Part shown: positions 26,318 to 36,984 of the stretch, one piece after another
Numbering within the stretch: position 1 is the first letter of the stretch
How the letters are laid out: every line of letters starts with the position of its first letter
Source of the DNA: Candidatus Blautia stercorigallinarum
Lineage (GTDB): Bacteria; Bacillota; Clostridia; Lachnospirales; Lachnospiraceae
Direction of reading: 5' to 3'
DNA: 64,000 nt
NCBI GenBank assembly: GCA_019112785.1
Contig: DXIQ01000058.1
Span: 1 to 64,000, forward strand
Translations under genes and position numbers: made by a program
The notes under the pieces: generated by a model
Seen by the model: the letters and a program-made list of their open reading frames with translations, nothing else
Database searches by the model: none
Told to the model about the DNA's origin: nothing

Positions 26318-29035
26318 ATGGAAAATACGTCTGAAAATAGACAGAAAAATCAGGTTTTAAAGCCTTCAAAGCATATCAATATCGGCCTTCTGGCCCATGT
26401 GGACGCAGGCAAGACCACTTTGGCGGAAAGCCTTTTGTATCATACGGGAAGCATCCGGAAGATGGGAAGAGTAGACCATCAGGACGCCTTTTTGGATACC
26501 AATGAAATGGAGCGGGCCAGAGGGATCACTATTTTTTCAAAGCAGGCGGTTTTTGATCTGAAGGATAAGGAGATCACTTTGTTGGATACCCCGGGACATG
26601 TGGATTTTTCTGCGGAAATGGAGCGTACCCTTCAGGTGCTGGACTACGGGATCCTGATCATCAGCGGCCCCGACGGGGTACAGGGACATGTGGAGACTCT
26701 CTGGAGGCTTTTAAATCAGTATCATATCCCTACGATACTTTTTGTAAACAAAATGGATCAGGAGGGAACAGAAAAGAAGAAAATACTGGGCCAGTTAAGG
26801 AAGCGTCTTCACGAACATTGTATAGATTTTTCCCAGGACAGAGAACGGGAAGAGTTTCTGGAGGAGACCGCCATGTGCGGGGAACCGGCTCTGGAAGAAT
26901 ATCTGGAGACAGGAAATATTTCTCAGAAAAAACTCAGGGATATGGTAAAAAACAGGGAGCTGTTTCCCTGCTTTTTCGGTTCAGCCCTGAAATCCCAGGG
27001 GATCACAGAATTTTTAAAGGGCTTGGAAGAGCTTCTGGAATGTCCCTCCTATCCTGAAACCTTCGGTGCTAAGGTCTATAAGATTTCCAGAGACGATAAA
27101 GGGACCCGGCTGACTCACATGAAGATCACCGGAGGAAGTCTGAAGGTAAAACAGTTGATCACAGGAGAAGGGTGGGAGGAAAAAGCAGATCAGATCCGTA
27201 TCTATGACGGCCAGAGTTTTCAGACCGTGGAAGAGGCCGGGGCCGGTTGTGTCTGTGCAGTTACGGGTCTTACGAAAACCTGGTCGGGAGAAGGCCTTGG
27301 GGAAGAACCGGTTTCTGCACCTCCGGTGCTGACTCCGGTGCTGACCTATGAGATCAGACTTCCCCAGGGCACAGACGTTCATGGAATGCTGATAAAATTA
27401 CGGCAGCTGGAGGAGGAGATTCCGGAACTTCAGATCCTCTGGAATGAACAGCTGGGAGAGATCCATGCTCAGGTTATGGGGGAAGTGCAGATTGAGATCC
27501 TGAAACAGATGATCCTGGAGCGTTTTGGCATAGAAGTGGAATTTGGCTCCGGGAATATTGTATACAAAGAAACCATCAAAGAACCGGTAGAAGGGATCGG
27601 ACATTTTGAGCCGCTCCGCCATTATGCGGAGGTGCACCTTTTGCTGGAGCCCTTAGAGAGGGGAGCAGGGCTGGTTTTTGCCGCGGACTGCAGCGAGGAT
27701 ATTCTGGACCGGAACTGGCAGAGACTGATCCTCACCCATCTGGAGGAGAAACATCATCTGGGCGTCCTTACAGGATCTGAAATTACAGATATGAAGATCA
27801 CCTTGATTGCCGGAAGGGCTCATCTGAAACATACAGAAGGGGGAGATTTCCGTCAGGCAACCTACCGGGCAGTGCGGCAGGGGCTGAGAAAAGCGGAAAG
27901 TATCCTTCTGGAGCCGGTATACGAATATTCCCTGGAGGTACCCCAGGATGCAGTGGGAAGGGCTATGGCTGACATCCAGCGGATGAGTGGAACCTTTTCC
28001 ACTCCGGATATCCAGGGAGAATATGCCTTTCTCACAGGAACCGCCCCGGTATCCGAGATGCGGGATTATCAGAGAGAGGTCACAGCCTATACCAGGGGAA
28101 GAGGCCATCTGTCCTTTGTCCTGAAAGGTTATGAACCCTGTCATAACAGTCAGGAGATTATAGAGGCGGCGGCTTATGATCCGGAAGGAGATCTGGAAAA
28201 TCCCACAGGTTCTGTTTTCTGCTCTCACGGAGCAGGCTTTAACGTGCCATGGGACCAGGTAGAGGAGTATGCCCATATTGATACCGGATTCGGAAAGGAA
28301 GAGGAGCCGGAAATGGAGATCCAGTCGGTGCCGGTTCCCAGTTTTGAAGAGATCCGTCTGACCCAGCAGGAGCTGGAGGAGATTTTTGTCCGTACTTACG
28401 GCCCTATAAAGCGGCCAAGGTATAATCAGGAAGAGGACTTTGCAGTAAAGAAAACTCCGGAAAAGACCAGAAGATATAAAAAGCAGGAGCCGGAGAAAGA
28501 ATACCTTCTGGTAGACGGATATAATATTATTTTTGCCTGGGAGGACCTTCAGGAGCTGGCTAAAGTGAATATTGAAGGAGCCAGAAACAAACTGATGGAC
28601 ATGCTCTGCAATTACCAGGGCTACAAAAAATGCACTTTGATCCTGGTTTTTGATGCTTATAAGGTGGAAGGGAATCAGGGGGAGGTTCAGAAATATCACA
28701 ATATTTATGTGGTTTATACAAAAGAAGCGGAAACTGCCGATCAGTATATTGAAAAGACCGTCCATGAGATCGGAAGGAAGTATCATGTAACCGTAGCCAC
28801 CTCTGACGCTTTAGAGCAGGTGATCATTATGGGACAGGGAGCGGCCAGACTTTCTGCCAGAAACCTTCGGGAAGAGATCCAGATGATGAACCGGGAGATC
28901 CGGAACCATTATCTGGAAAAAACAAAGAAAAGCGGCAGTTATCTTTTTGAGAGCCTTCCGGAACATATGACGGACTTTATGGAGGACGTCCGTCTGGGAA
29001 GAAAAAATTTTGAGGATTTAGAGAAAAAGTCTTGA
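26318..29035 (+). CDS. Tet(M)/EF-G-like translation GTPase fused to C-terminal NYN/YacP (Rae1)-like domain
   Basis: NIGLLAHVDAGKTTLAESLLYHTG...ERARGITIFSKQAVF...LLDTPGHVDFSAEMERTLQVLDY; C-terminal YLLVDGYNIIFAWEDLQELAKVNIEGARNKLMDMLCNYQGYKKCTLILVFDAYKVEGN...TADQYIEKTVHEI...VTVATSDALEQVIIMGQGA. Confidence 0.92.
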   Translation: MENTSENRQKNQVLKPSKHINIGLLAHVDAGKTTLAESLLYHTGSIRKMGRVDHQDAFLDTNEMERARGITIFSKQAVFDLKDKEITLLDTPGHVDFSAEMERTLQVLDYGILIISGPDGVQGHVETLWRLLNQYHIPTILFVNKMDQEGTEKKKILGQLRKRLHEHCIDFSQDREREEFLEETAMCGEPALEEYLETGNISQKKLRDMVKNRELFPCFFGSALKSQGITEFLKGLEELLECPSYPETFGAKVYKISRDDKGTRLTHMKITGGSLKVKQLITGEGWEEKADQIRIYDGQSFQTVEEAGAGCVCAVTGLTKTWSGEGLGEEPVSAPPVLTPVLTYEIRLPQGTDVHGMLIKLRQLEEEIPELQILWNEQLGEIHAQVMGEVQIEILKQMILERFGIEVEFGSGNIVYKETIKEPVEGIGHFEPLRHYAEVHLLLEPLERGAGLVFAADCSEDILDRNWQRLILTHLEEKHHLGVLTGSEITDMKITLIAGRAHLKHTEGGDFRQATYRAVRQGLRKAESILLEPVYEYSLEVPQDAVGRAMADIQRMSGTFSTPDIQGEYAFLTGTAPVSEMRDYQREVTAYTRGRGHLSFVLKGYEPCHNSQEIIEAAAYDPEGDLENPTGSVFCSHGAGFNVPWDQVEEYAHIDTGFGKEEEPEMEIQSVPVPSFEEIRLTQQELEEIFVRTYGPIKRPRYNQEEDFAVKKTPEKTRRYKKQEPEKEYLLVDGYNIIFAWEDLQELAKVNIEGARNKLMDMLCNYQGYKKCTLILVFDAYKVEGNQGEVQKYHNIYVVYTKEAETADQYIEKTVHEIGRKYHVTVATSDALEQVIIMGQGAARLSARNLREEIQMMNREIRNHYLEKTKKSGSYLFESLPEHMTDFMEDVRLGRKNFEDLEKKS

Positions 29036-29149
29036 CCTTCCACCTGGTAGAAGGTGTATAGCAGAAGTAAAAGAAAGTATCTGATCTATACTGTGGCCGG
29101 AAACACCGGCGCAGAGAACGGCAGGATCAGAGGTAGGAGGTTACAGGCT

Positions 29150-29812
29150 ATGAAGATTGGAGAAGCGGCAAAGAAAGCAGGAATCTCTCCCGGCAATATC
29201 CGGTTTTATGAGAAGAAAGGGCTGCTGAAACCCTCAAGAGAGGAAAGCAGCAGCTACCGCAATTATACAGAGGAAGATGTAGAAAGACTGAAGAGGATCC
29301 TGGTCCTTCGGAAAACGGACCTTTCTGTAGAAAATATTTTCCTGCTTCTGGGTGGAAAAGAAGATCCCGGCTTCCTTCTGAGAAAACAGGAGGAAATTCT
29401 GGAAAATCAGATGAGAGAATTGGAGGGTTCTCTTCTCCTCTGCAGAAAACTGGAACAGGAGGAAGATCTTCTGAAAGCAGATCCGGAGAAATACCTTCAG
29501 TTTATTCAGAAAGAGGAGCAAAAAGGAAGAAGGTTTTCCCCGGCAGAGGAACTCCTTGGCGAACTTTCAGATTTTACGGCAGAGTGCTATGGAGGTTCGG
29601 GATGGTTTACGGCGGTTTTCGGAAGCTGGGCGGATCTGGTAAAGCTGATCCTGGGAGCGGGACTTTGGCTGTTCTTTCTGTACATGGTTGCGGTAAGATT
29701 TATGGAAGAACCGGCTTCGGTTTCTCACATTGTATTCTGGACAGGACTGTTCCTTGCCTATAATCTGAGTTTTTTGAAATACTGGGCAAGTAAAAGAAGA
29801 ACAACACAATAA
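29150..29812 (+). CDS. MerR-family regulator with C-terminal hydrophobic (membrane) segments
   Basis: MKIGEAAKKAGISPGNIRFYEKKGLLKPSREESSSYRNYTEEDVERLKRI; then LVKLILGAGLWLFFLYMVAVRF and SHIVFWTGLFLAYNLSFLKYW. Confidence 0.9.
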   Translation: MKIGEAAKKAGISPGNIRFYEKKGLLKPSREESSSYRNYTEEDVERLKRILVLRKTDLSVENIFLLLGGKEDPGFLLRKQEEILENQMRELEGSLLLCRKLEQEEDLLKADPEKYLQFIQKEEQKGRRFSPAEELLGELSDFTAECYGGSGWFTAVFGSWADLVKLILGAGLWLFFLYMVAVRFMEEPASVSHIVFWTGLFLAYNLSFLKYWASKRRTTQ

Positions 29813-29823
29813 TGCTAAGTCAA

Positions 29824-29880
29824 AGCCCCCGGGCTGTCCTTTTTCTTGATGTTGAAAAGAACAGCCCAGGGGCTTTTTAT
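29824..29880. terminator. Bidirectional terminator between convergent genes
   Basis: aaagcccccgggctgt...acagcccaggggcttttt. Confidence 0.85.
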
Positions 29881-29921
29881 CCGTGAAGACAATGGCAGGT
29901 AAAAGCCTGATGTCTGATATT

Positions 29922-31364
29922 TTAGTATCTTCTCCAGGTGCCTCTTACGAAGAGCAGCAGGATGGGGAAGATCTCCAGTCTTCCTGCAAGCATGTCGAAG
30001 GTGAGCACCAGTGTAGAAAAGTTTGAATATATAGAAAAGTTCTGTGTGGGGCCTGCCATCTCCAGACCCGGGCCGATATTGTTGAAGGTAGCGGCCACCG
30101 CAGTGAAGTTGGTGATCAGGTCAAAATTATCTACAGCGATCAGAAGTACGGAAAATGCGAAGATCAGTACATAAGCGATCAGGAACACGTTTGTGGAACG
30201 GATAACCTCATGGTCTATAGCGTGACCGTCCATTTTCAGTTTCTTTATGCTTCTCGGATGGATCAGAGTCTGCAGTTCTTTTCCAATCGTCTTTACCAGG
30301 ATCACCAGACGGGATACTTTAATACCGCCGCCGGTACTTCCTGCACAGGCGCCTATCAGCATAAGAAGCACCAGGATCGTCCTTGGGATTTCCGGCCATT
30401 GGTTAAAGTCTGTAGTCGCGTATCCGGTGGTGGTGATAATAGAGCCTACCTGGAAAGCAGCCTGCTGGAAAGCCTCTCCGAAGCCGGAGTACTGATCGGT
30501 CACCATTACGGCGATCACAATGATCGATACCAGGATGATGCCGAAATACCAGCGGATTTCTTCAATAGAAAATGCTTCCTTGAATTTTTTCTGAAGGATC
30601 AGATAGTAGGCGCTGAAGTTAACACCAAAGAGGATCATGGAGATGGTCACTACTACCTGCAGGTATACGGAATAGCTGGCCATACTGTCGTTTTTGATCC
30701 CGAATCCTCCGGTTCCGGCAGAACCAAAGGTAATGGTCAGAGTATCAAAAAGAGGCATGCCTCCAACCAGCAGGAAGATGATCTCTATAATGGTCATTCC
30801 CAGATATATCAGGTACAGGGTTTTGGCTGTGGAACGGACAGTAGGGGTCAGTTTATTTACAGAAGGTCCCGGGCTCTCTGCTTTCATCAGGTTCATATGA
30901 GAACCGCTTCCTGTGATATGGAGGATAGAAAGCAGGAAAACCAGGACACCCATACCCCCGATCCAGTGGGTGAAGCTTCGCCAGAAAAGCACACATCTTG
31001 GAAGCGCTTCAACATCTTTTATAATGCTGGCTCCTGTGGTGGTAAAACCGGACACTGTCTCGAATAGAGCGTCGATGGGATTGGTGATCGAGCCGCTGAT
31101 GAGGAAGGGAAGGGACCCCATGATACTCAGTATGATCCAGCTTAAGGCTACGGTGACAAATCCTTCTTTCGTATAAAAGACTTTGTTTTTCGGTTTTTTA
31201 TGGGTAAGGATAAAGCCAAGCAGGACACAGAGCAGGCCGGTGATCACAAAAGACCAGCCGCAGGATTCCTGGTAAATGATGGCTGTCATACAGGGAGGCA
31301 CCATAAAGGCTGCCTCAAAATATAATACATATCCGATTACATATCTCACAATTGCGTAATTCAT
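29922..31364 (-). CDS. trkH: TrkH family potassium uptake protein
   Basis: ETVSGFTTTGASII, GSAGTGGFGI, TTTGYATTDFNQWPEIPRTILVLLMLIGACAGSTGGGIKVSR. Confidence 0.95.
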   Translation of the reverse strand: MNYAIVRYVIGYVLYFEAAFMVPPCMTAIIYQESCGWSFVITGLLCVLLGFILTHKKPKNKVFYTKEGFVTVALSWIILSIMGSLPFLISGSITNPIDALFETVSGFTTTGASIIKDVEALPRCVLFWRSFTHWIGGMGVLVFLLSILHITGSGSHMNLMKAESPGPSVNKLTPTVRSTAKTLYLIYLGMTIIEIIFLLVGGMPLFDTLTITFGSAGTGGFGIKNDSMASYSVYLQVVVTISMILFGVNFSAYYLILQKKFKEAFSIEEIRWYFGIILVSIIVIAVMVTDQYSGFGEAFQQAAFQVGSIITTTGYATTDFNQWPEIPRTILVLLMLIGACAGSTGGGIKVSRLVILVKTIGKELQTLIHPRSIKKLKMDGHAIDHEVIRSTNVFLIAYVLIFAFSVLLIAVDNFDLITNFTAVAATFNNIGPGLEMAGPTQNFSIYSNFSTLVLTFDMLAGRLEIFPILLLFVRGTWRRY

Positions 31365-31379
31365 ATCTGCCTCCGGGTC

Positions 31380-32738
31380 TTATCTTTTCAGGATGTCTCT
31401 TAAGTCTTTCAGACCTTTAACAGTAGTTACTACGATAACGGTATCTCCCACCTGGATGGTATCCTGGCCTCTGGGGATACTGACTTTTCCGCCGCGGTTA
31501 ATGCAGGCGATGAGAAGATCTCTTTTCAGATTCAGCTGGGCCAGAGGGATATCCGTTACTTCAGAAGCTTCTCTTACGTAGAATTCCAGAGCCTCCGCCT
31601 GATTGTCCAGGATCTGATACAGGGTTTCTACATTACTTCCTACAGTATTTCCCATAGCCCGCACATACTGAAGGATATAATCGGCAGTAATATATTTGGG
31701 ATAGATCACGCTGCCAAGATCCAGTTCATCTATTACCTCGTCAAAAGCAAGACGGTTGACCTTGGTAACAAGTTTGGCCTTAGAAACCTTTTTGGCGAAA
31801 AGAGACAGAAAGATGTTTTCTTCGTCTAAATTTGTAAGAGTGACAAAGGATTCTGCATTTGCCAGTTCTTCCTCAAAGAGAAGCTTTTTGTCAGTTCCGT
31901 CTCCGCAGATGATAGTGGCTTCCGGAAGAAGGTCGCTTAACTCTTCACACCGCTCTTTTCTGGATTCGATGATCCGTACTTTTATCTTCATCTCGATAAG
32001 GAGAGAAGCCAGATAGTATCCAATGGTGCCTCCGCCTACAACAAGAGCATTTCTCACCTGATGGGTATGTACGCCGATCTTTTTAAAGAAGAGTCCGGAG
32101 TTTTTCGGAGAAGCTACAATGGAAACCAGGTCATTGTCCTGAAGGGTGAAAGAACCGGAAGGAATATAAACATTTCCGCCCCTCTCTACGCCGCAGATCA
32201 GGATGTCGCTGCGGTATTTTTCAATTACCTCCATAACAGACATTCCATGGAGCCGGAATTCAGGCAGCAGCTTAAATTTCAGCAGTTCTACCCGGCCTTT
32301 GGAAAATGTATCCAGTTTAATGGCTGATGGAAAACGGAGAAGCCTGGAAATTTCCATTGCAGCCGCAAGTTCAGGATTAATGATCATGGAAACGCCCAGA
32401 CGTTCTTTAATAAAATGTATCTCCTTATTGTAAATGGGATTGCGCACACGGGCAATGGTGTGGCAGCTGCTGACTTTTTTGGCAATGAGACAGCACAGAA
32501 GGTTCAGCTCGTCAGAGCCGGTTACCGCAATAAGAATATCTGCTTCCTTTACTCCGGCTTCAGATAACACTCCGATACTGGAGCCGTTGCCGGTGATACC
32601 TAATAAATCCAGATCTTCTGAAAGCTGCTGTATTTTGTCAGAATTTGTGTCGATCACCACTACCTGGTGCTCCTCATTGCACAGCTGTTCTGCCAGTGTG
32701 CTTCCTACCTTACCGCAGCCAACAATGATAATATTCAT
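31380..32738 (-). CDS. trkA: Trk system potassium transporter TrkA (two RCK domains)
   Basis: MNIIIVGCGKVGSTLAEQLCNEEHQVVVID...NALVVGGGTIGYYLASLLIEMKIKVRIIE. Confidence 0.95.
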   Translation of the reverse strand: MNIIIVGCGKVGSTLAEQLCNEEHQVVVIDTNSDKIQQLSEDLDLLGITGNGSSIGVLSEAGVKEADILIAVTGSDELNLLCCLIAKKVSSCHTIARVRNPIYNKEIHFIKERLGVSMIINPELAAAMEISRLLRFPSAIKLDTFSKGRVELLKFKLLPEFRLHGMSVMEVIEKYRSDILICGVERGGNVYIPSGSFTLQDNDLVSIVASPKNSGLFFKKIGVHTHQVRNALVVGGGTIGYYLASLLIEMKIKVRIIESRKERCEELSDLLPEATIICGDGTDKKLLFEEELANAESFVTLTNLDEENIFLSLFAKKVSKAKLVTKVNRLAFDEVIDELDLGSVIYPKYITADYILQYVRAMGNTVGSNVETLYQILDNQAEALEFYVREASEVTDIPLAQLNLKRDLLIACINRGGKVSIPRGQDTIQVGDTVIVVTTVKGLKDLRDILKR

Positions 32739-32968
32739 AGTTACCTCCAAATAAGTTATTAATTATTTTAAAAATAAAATGAATAAAATAAAAAAAGATT
32801 AAAATATCAGAGATATTATAGCACTGCCGCCAGCAAATGCAACAAGATATTACAAGATTTTACGAGTTCCTTACAAAACTCCATTTTGTTGTGCATATAG
32901 AATACAAAAGTGTGAGAAATCAAACAAAATATAGGGAAAAAGCACAAATAAAAAAGGTTTTTCTGAAG

Positions 32969-33014
32969 AAAAAGACTGAAACCGTGGTGTTTTAAAGACG
33001 GTTTCAGCCTTTTG
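32969..33014 (-). terminator. Intrinsic terminator after ftsH (minus strand)
   Basis: gactgaaaccgt...acggtttcag stem; T tract on minus strand. Confidence 0.75.
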
Positions 33015-33023
33015 ATATCAAGA

Positions 33024-34841
33024 TCACTGTTCCAGGATCCTCATAAATTCCTCTCCGGTAATAGTCTCTTTAGTATATAAGTACTTAGCCAGTTCATCCA
33101 GTTTTCCTCGGTTTTCTTCCAGGATCCGGCTGGCTTTCTGATGCTGGCGTTTTACAAGGTCTACCACCTGTTTGTCGATTTCAGCCTGGGACTGGGCCGA
33201 ACAGGCCAGGGAAGCGTCGCCGCCCAGATACTGATTGGTTACTGTCTCCAGAGCTACCATGTCGAAATCAGGACTCATACCGTAGCGGGTGATCATTGCC
33301 CTTGCCAGTTTGGTTGCCTGTTCGATATCGTTGGAAGCGCCTGTGGAGGCAGAGTGAAATACCAGTTCCTCCGCAGCCCGTCCTCCGGTAAGAGTGGCGA
33401 TCTTATTCTCCAGTTCTTCCTGGCTCATCAGGTAGTGGTTGCCTTCTTCTACCTGCATGGTATAGCCAAGAGCGCCGGAAGTACGGGGAACAATGGTGAT
33501 CTTCTGGACAGGAGCAGAATTTGTCTGCTTTGCTGCCACCAGAGCATGTCCGATCTCGTGATATGCCACCACTTTCTTTTCCTGATCTGTGAGGATGGAA
33601 TTTTTCTTCTGATAACCGGCGATGACTACCTCAATACTTTCCTCCAGATCAGCCTGTGTCACATATTCCCGATTATCCCGCACCGCGCGGAGAGCAGCTT
33701 CATTTACAATATTAGCCAGTTCCGCACCGGAAGCGCCGGAAGCCATCCGGGCGATTTTTTCAAAATCGATATTATCGCTGAGATTTACTTTCTTTGCATG
33801 AACCCGGAGGATAGCTTCTCTTCCCTGAAGATCAGGCAGTTCTACCGGCACCCGGCGGTCAAATCTTCCCGGACGGGTAAGCGCCGGATCCAGACTTTCC
33901 GGACGGTTGGTAGCCGCCAGGATCATAACTCCGGTATTTTCTTCAAAGCCGTCCATCTCTGTAAGGAGCTGGTTCAGTGTCTGTTCCCGTTCGTCGTTAC
34001 CTCCTGCACGTCCATCACGTTTCTGGCCAATGGCGTCGATCTCATCGATAAATACGATACAAGGAGCTTTTTCTTTAGCCTGTTTGAAAAGATCACGGAC
34101 CTTAGAGGCTCCCATGCCTACGAACATTTCCACAAATTCAGAACCGGACATGGAGAAAAATGGCACTCCGGCTTCCCCTGCCACGGCTTTCGCCAGCATG
34201 GTCTTACCTGTTCCCGGAGGGCCTACCAGAAGGATCCCTTTGGGCATGGAGGCGCCGATTTTTTTATATTTATCCGGATTGTGGAGATAGTCTACGATCT
34301 CAGAGAGATTTTCTTTGGCTTCGTCTTCCCCTGCCACATCAGAAAAACGGATCCCTTCCGAGGATTTTACATATACTTTGGCATTGCTTTTCCCCATACC
34401 AAAGGTCATGGCATTGGGCCCTCCGGCATTTTTCATGATCTTTCTGGAAATGTACTGGCCGATAAGGATGAAGACCACGATGGGAAGGATCCAGCTGAGA
34501 AGAATGCTTAAAAGGGGATCCGTCTGCTTTATGATCTCGCTGGTAAAGACGGCTCCTGAATCGTAGAGCCGGTCAGTCAGATCCGGGTCCGGCATCATAC
34601 CGGTTTTATAAATGTGCTGCTTATCCTTATCTGTAAAGATGATCTGATTTTCCTGTTCCTGTACTTCCACCTGACCAATATTTTTCTCTTTCGTCATGGT
34701 CATAAAAGTTCCGTAGTCCACTTCCTGTACCTGCCTCTGCGCCAGCCAGGGCATGGCAAGAAAGTTGAAGAGCAGCAGGATCAGCATGACGATCACATAG
34801 TAGAAGATCAGGGGCTTTTTTGGCTTTTTTATTTCCTGCAT
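33024..34841 (-). CDS. ftsH: ATP-dependent zinc metalloprotease FtsH (copy 1)
   Basis: [43 protein letters not shown] zinc site. Confidence 0.96.
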   Translation of the reverse strand: MQEIKKPKKPLIFYYVIVMLILLLFNFLAMPWLAQRQVQEVDYGTFMTMTKEKNIGQVEVQEQENQIIFTDKDKQHIYKTGMMPDPDLTDRLYDSGAVFTSEIIKQTDPLLSILLSWILPIVVFILIGQYISRKIMKNAGGPNAMTFGMGKSNAKVYVKSSEGIRFSDVAGEDEAKENLSEIVDYLHNPDKYKKIGASMPKGILLVGPPGTGKTMLAKAVAGEAGVPFFSMSGSEFVEMFVGMGASKVRDLFKQAKEKAPCIVFIDEIDAIGQKRDGRAGGNDEREQTLNQLLTEMDGFEENTGVMILAATNRPESLDPALTRPGRFDRRVPVELPDLQGREAILRVHAKKVNLSDNIDFEKIARMASGASGAELANIVNEAALRAVRDNREYVTQADLEESIEVVIAGYQKKNSILTDQEKKVVAYHEIGHALVAAKQTNSAPVQKITIVPRTSGALGYTMQVEEGNHYLMSQEELENKIATLTGGRAAEELVFHSASTGASNDIEQATKLARAMITRYGMSPDFDMVALETVTNQYLGGDASLACSAQSQAEIDKQVVDLVKRQHQKASRILEENRGKLDELAKYLYTKETITGEEFMRILEQ

Positions 34842-34854
34842 AATATTCTCCTTT

Positions 34855-35286
34855 CTAAGATTGTTTTGGATCTGTCTGCATATCGATGGCAGAAAGGGAG
34901 GCAAGCAGCGCGTATTTTACTGCCATTGAAGCAAAATCAATGGCATATTCCGCATATAAGGCGGAAGCTTCTTCTTTGTCTTCCGCAGGTGTATTTGCAT
35001 CGGAATGAAGATCCCCTGCCACCTGTTCTTTCAGCAGCTTTTCCGTTTCTGTACTGTAAGCGAGCTGGACTTTTGCCAGACGGGAAACAGCAGGGGAGCG
35101 GCTGGTTTCTACGGTGCTTCTCAGCCGCAGCTGCAATGTGTCATATTCTTTTTTGGCAGACTCTAATTCCTGGTGGATCTGTCCGGGATCTTCCCCTTCA
35201 CAGATTTGCAGACGATTCCGGAGATGTTCATATTGCTGTTCCAGTTCCTGGAGTTTTGCTCCCAGAATATCCTGATATATTTTCAT
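34855..35286 (-). CDS. Hypothetical coiled-coil protein
   Basis: MKIYQDILGAKLQELEQQYEHLRNRLQICEGEDPGQIHQELESAKKEYDTLQLRLRS; AGGAG-like RBS. Confidence 0.6.
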   Translation of the reverse strand: MKIYQDILGAKLQELEQQYEHLRNRLQICEGEDPGQIHQELESAKKEYDTLQLRLRSTVETSRSPAVSRLAKVQLAYSTETEKLLKEQVAGDLHSDANTPAEDKEEASALYAEYAIDFASMAVKYALLASLSAIDMQTDPKQS

Positions 35287-35516
35287 GATCTCAATTCTCC
35301 TTTCCGGAAGATTGCCTCTCTGCTTCCTGTTATAACAGGTTTCAGGGAAAATAGGGATTATCAATTCAGAGATTCTGTACTTACATATTTTTGGAATTGT
35401 AAAAAAAACTGACATTTTTTTTAATCTGTCAATACACACCTAAAAAAGTGTCAGTAGAAAATATCCGGCAGGATTGTTAGCATAATTTGGAAAAAGGAGA
35501 AAAGGAGATTGAAGTT

Positions 35517-36353
35517 ATGGAACTTCTTGTAACAGTGGATAAGAAATATCTTCCGCCTCTTCAGGTGATGCTTACCTCACTGTATATCAATAATCCGGGA
35601 GAAGACCTTGAAATCTATCTGATACACAGCGGATTGAGAGAAGAGGAAATGGAACCTTTGAAAAGACAATGTGATGGGATGGGATATAAACTTTTTCTCA
35701 TAAAAATAGAAGAAGAGTATTTTGAAGACGCACCGGTGACAAAACAATATCCCAGGGAAATGTATTACCGTCTGCTGGCTCCCTGTTTTCTTCCGGACCG
35801 GCTTACGCGCATCCTGTACCTGGATCCGGATATCCTGGTGATCAATTCTCTCCGGCCTCTTTGGGAAACGGATCTGGAGGGAAGGCTGTTTGCCGCTGCA
35901 GCTCACACAGGCAAGACCAACCTTGCTAATAATATCAATCAGGTCAGGCTGGGCACAGACAATAAATATTATAATTCCGGCGTGCTCCTGATGAACCTGG
36001 AGCAGGGACGCAAGGAGATCAGGCCGGATGAAATCTTTGCCTATTCCAGAGAACATGCCAGGGAACTGCTGCTTCCTGACCAGGATATTTTAAATGCAGT
36101 TTTCGGTTCCAGGACCTGGGAACTGGACGATTTTCTCTGGAACTATGATGCCAGAAATTACAGTACTTATCTGCTGCGGAGCGGAGGGATCTGCGATATG
36201 GACTGGGTGATGAGTCATACAGGGATCCTCCATTTCTGTGGAAAATCCAAACCCTGGCAGTCAGGATATATCCACAGGTTTGGAATTTTGTATAAGCACT
36301 ATATCCAGCTTAACCGCCGGATGTGTCAGCGTTTTGAATCCGGACTCAGATGA
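35517..36353 (+). CDS. Glycosyltransferase family 8 protein
   Basis: MELLVTVDKKYLPPLQVMLTSLYINNPGEDLEIYLIHSGL...RILYLDPDILVINSLRPLW...YYNSGVLLMNL. Confidence 0.94.
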   Translation: MELLVTVDKKYLPPLQVMLTSLYINNPGEDLEIYLIHSGLREEEMEPLKRQCDGMGYKLFLIKIEEEYFEDAPVTKQYPREMYYRLLAPCFLPDRLTRILYLDPDILVINSLRPLWETDLEGRLFAAAAHTGKTNLANNINQVRLGTDNKYYNSGVLLMNLEQGRKEIRPDEIFAYSREHARELLLPDQDILNAVFGSRTWELDDFLWNYDARNYSTYLLRSGGICDMDWVMSHTGILHFCGKSKPWQSGYIHRFGILYKHYIQLNRRMCQRFESGLR

Positions 36354-36892
36354 AGAAGCTGTCCGGAAATGATCTGTTCTAACTGCCGGGACAGTTTTTC
36401 GGGATCCTTTGGAGATGTTTTGCTGGTTTTGCCGTATTCCATCAGGACCCCTACCAGTCCGCAGGCGTTAAACTGGAGCAGAACATCCATATCTTCATAA
36501 TTTACATACAGATCAGAATGACTATGCCGGGACATTTCGATCATGTAGGTTTTAACTGCGTCTACCAGTAAAGTTTCTATCTGGGCCCGTCTGTGAGAAT
36601 CCATCAGTTTCTGAAACCAGGAGAAGTGTTCGGTATTGAAAGAAATAAAAATCTGAAGGGCGGTCTGAAGATCTTCAGCCTTCAGGCTTTCTTTTACCAG
36701 AGTGTTGGTTTCCTGCCTGACACACCACTCCAGGACATCCATGATATCCTGAAAATGATAATAAAAAGTCTGGCGGGAAATATGGCATTCTTCGATTAAT
36801 GATTTTACAGTGATCTTATCGATCCCTTTGCGGGCTACCATCTTTACGAAGGCCTCCCCGATGATGTTTTTCATATCTGCAGGCATATGCAA
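36326..36892 (-). CDS. TetR/AcrR-family transcriptional regulator
   Basis: MVARKGIDKITVKSLIEECHISRQTFYYHFQDIMDVLEW. Confidence 0.93.
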   Translation of the reverse strand: MHMPADMKNIIGEAFVKMVARKGIDKITVKSLIEECHISRQTFYYHFQDIMDVLEWCVRQETNTLVKESLKAEDLQTALQIFISFNTEHFSWFQKLMDSHRRAQIETLLVDAVKTYMIEMSRHSHSDLYVNYEDMDVLLQFNACGLVGVLMEYGKTSKTSPKDPEKLSRQLEQIISGQLLHLSPDSKR

Positions 36893-36984
36893 GTCCTTTC
36901 TATGTGCGATCTAATGTTTCCTGAAAAATAATTATAAATTATCTTTCTCAAGAAATAAAGAAAATAATTTGCAAAGATAAGAAG

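Noticed and set aside
27653-28786. 377-aa minus-strand ORF antisense to the Tet(M)-NYN gene
   Set aside because: Shadow ORF without RBS or family signal.
26318-29035. Calling this a proven tetracycline resistance gene
   Set aside because: Tet(M)-like architecture alone does not show resistance; the NYN fusion suggests another role.
30210-31067. 285-aa plus-strand ORF antisense to trkH
   Set aside because: Shadow ORF; trkH on the minus strand has clear motifs.
33141-34511. 456-aa plus-strand ORF antisense to ftsH
   Set aside because: Shadow ORF over a highly conserved gene.
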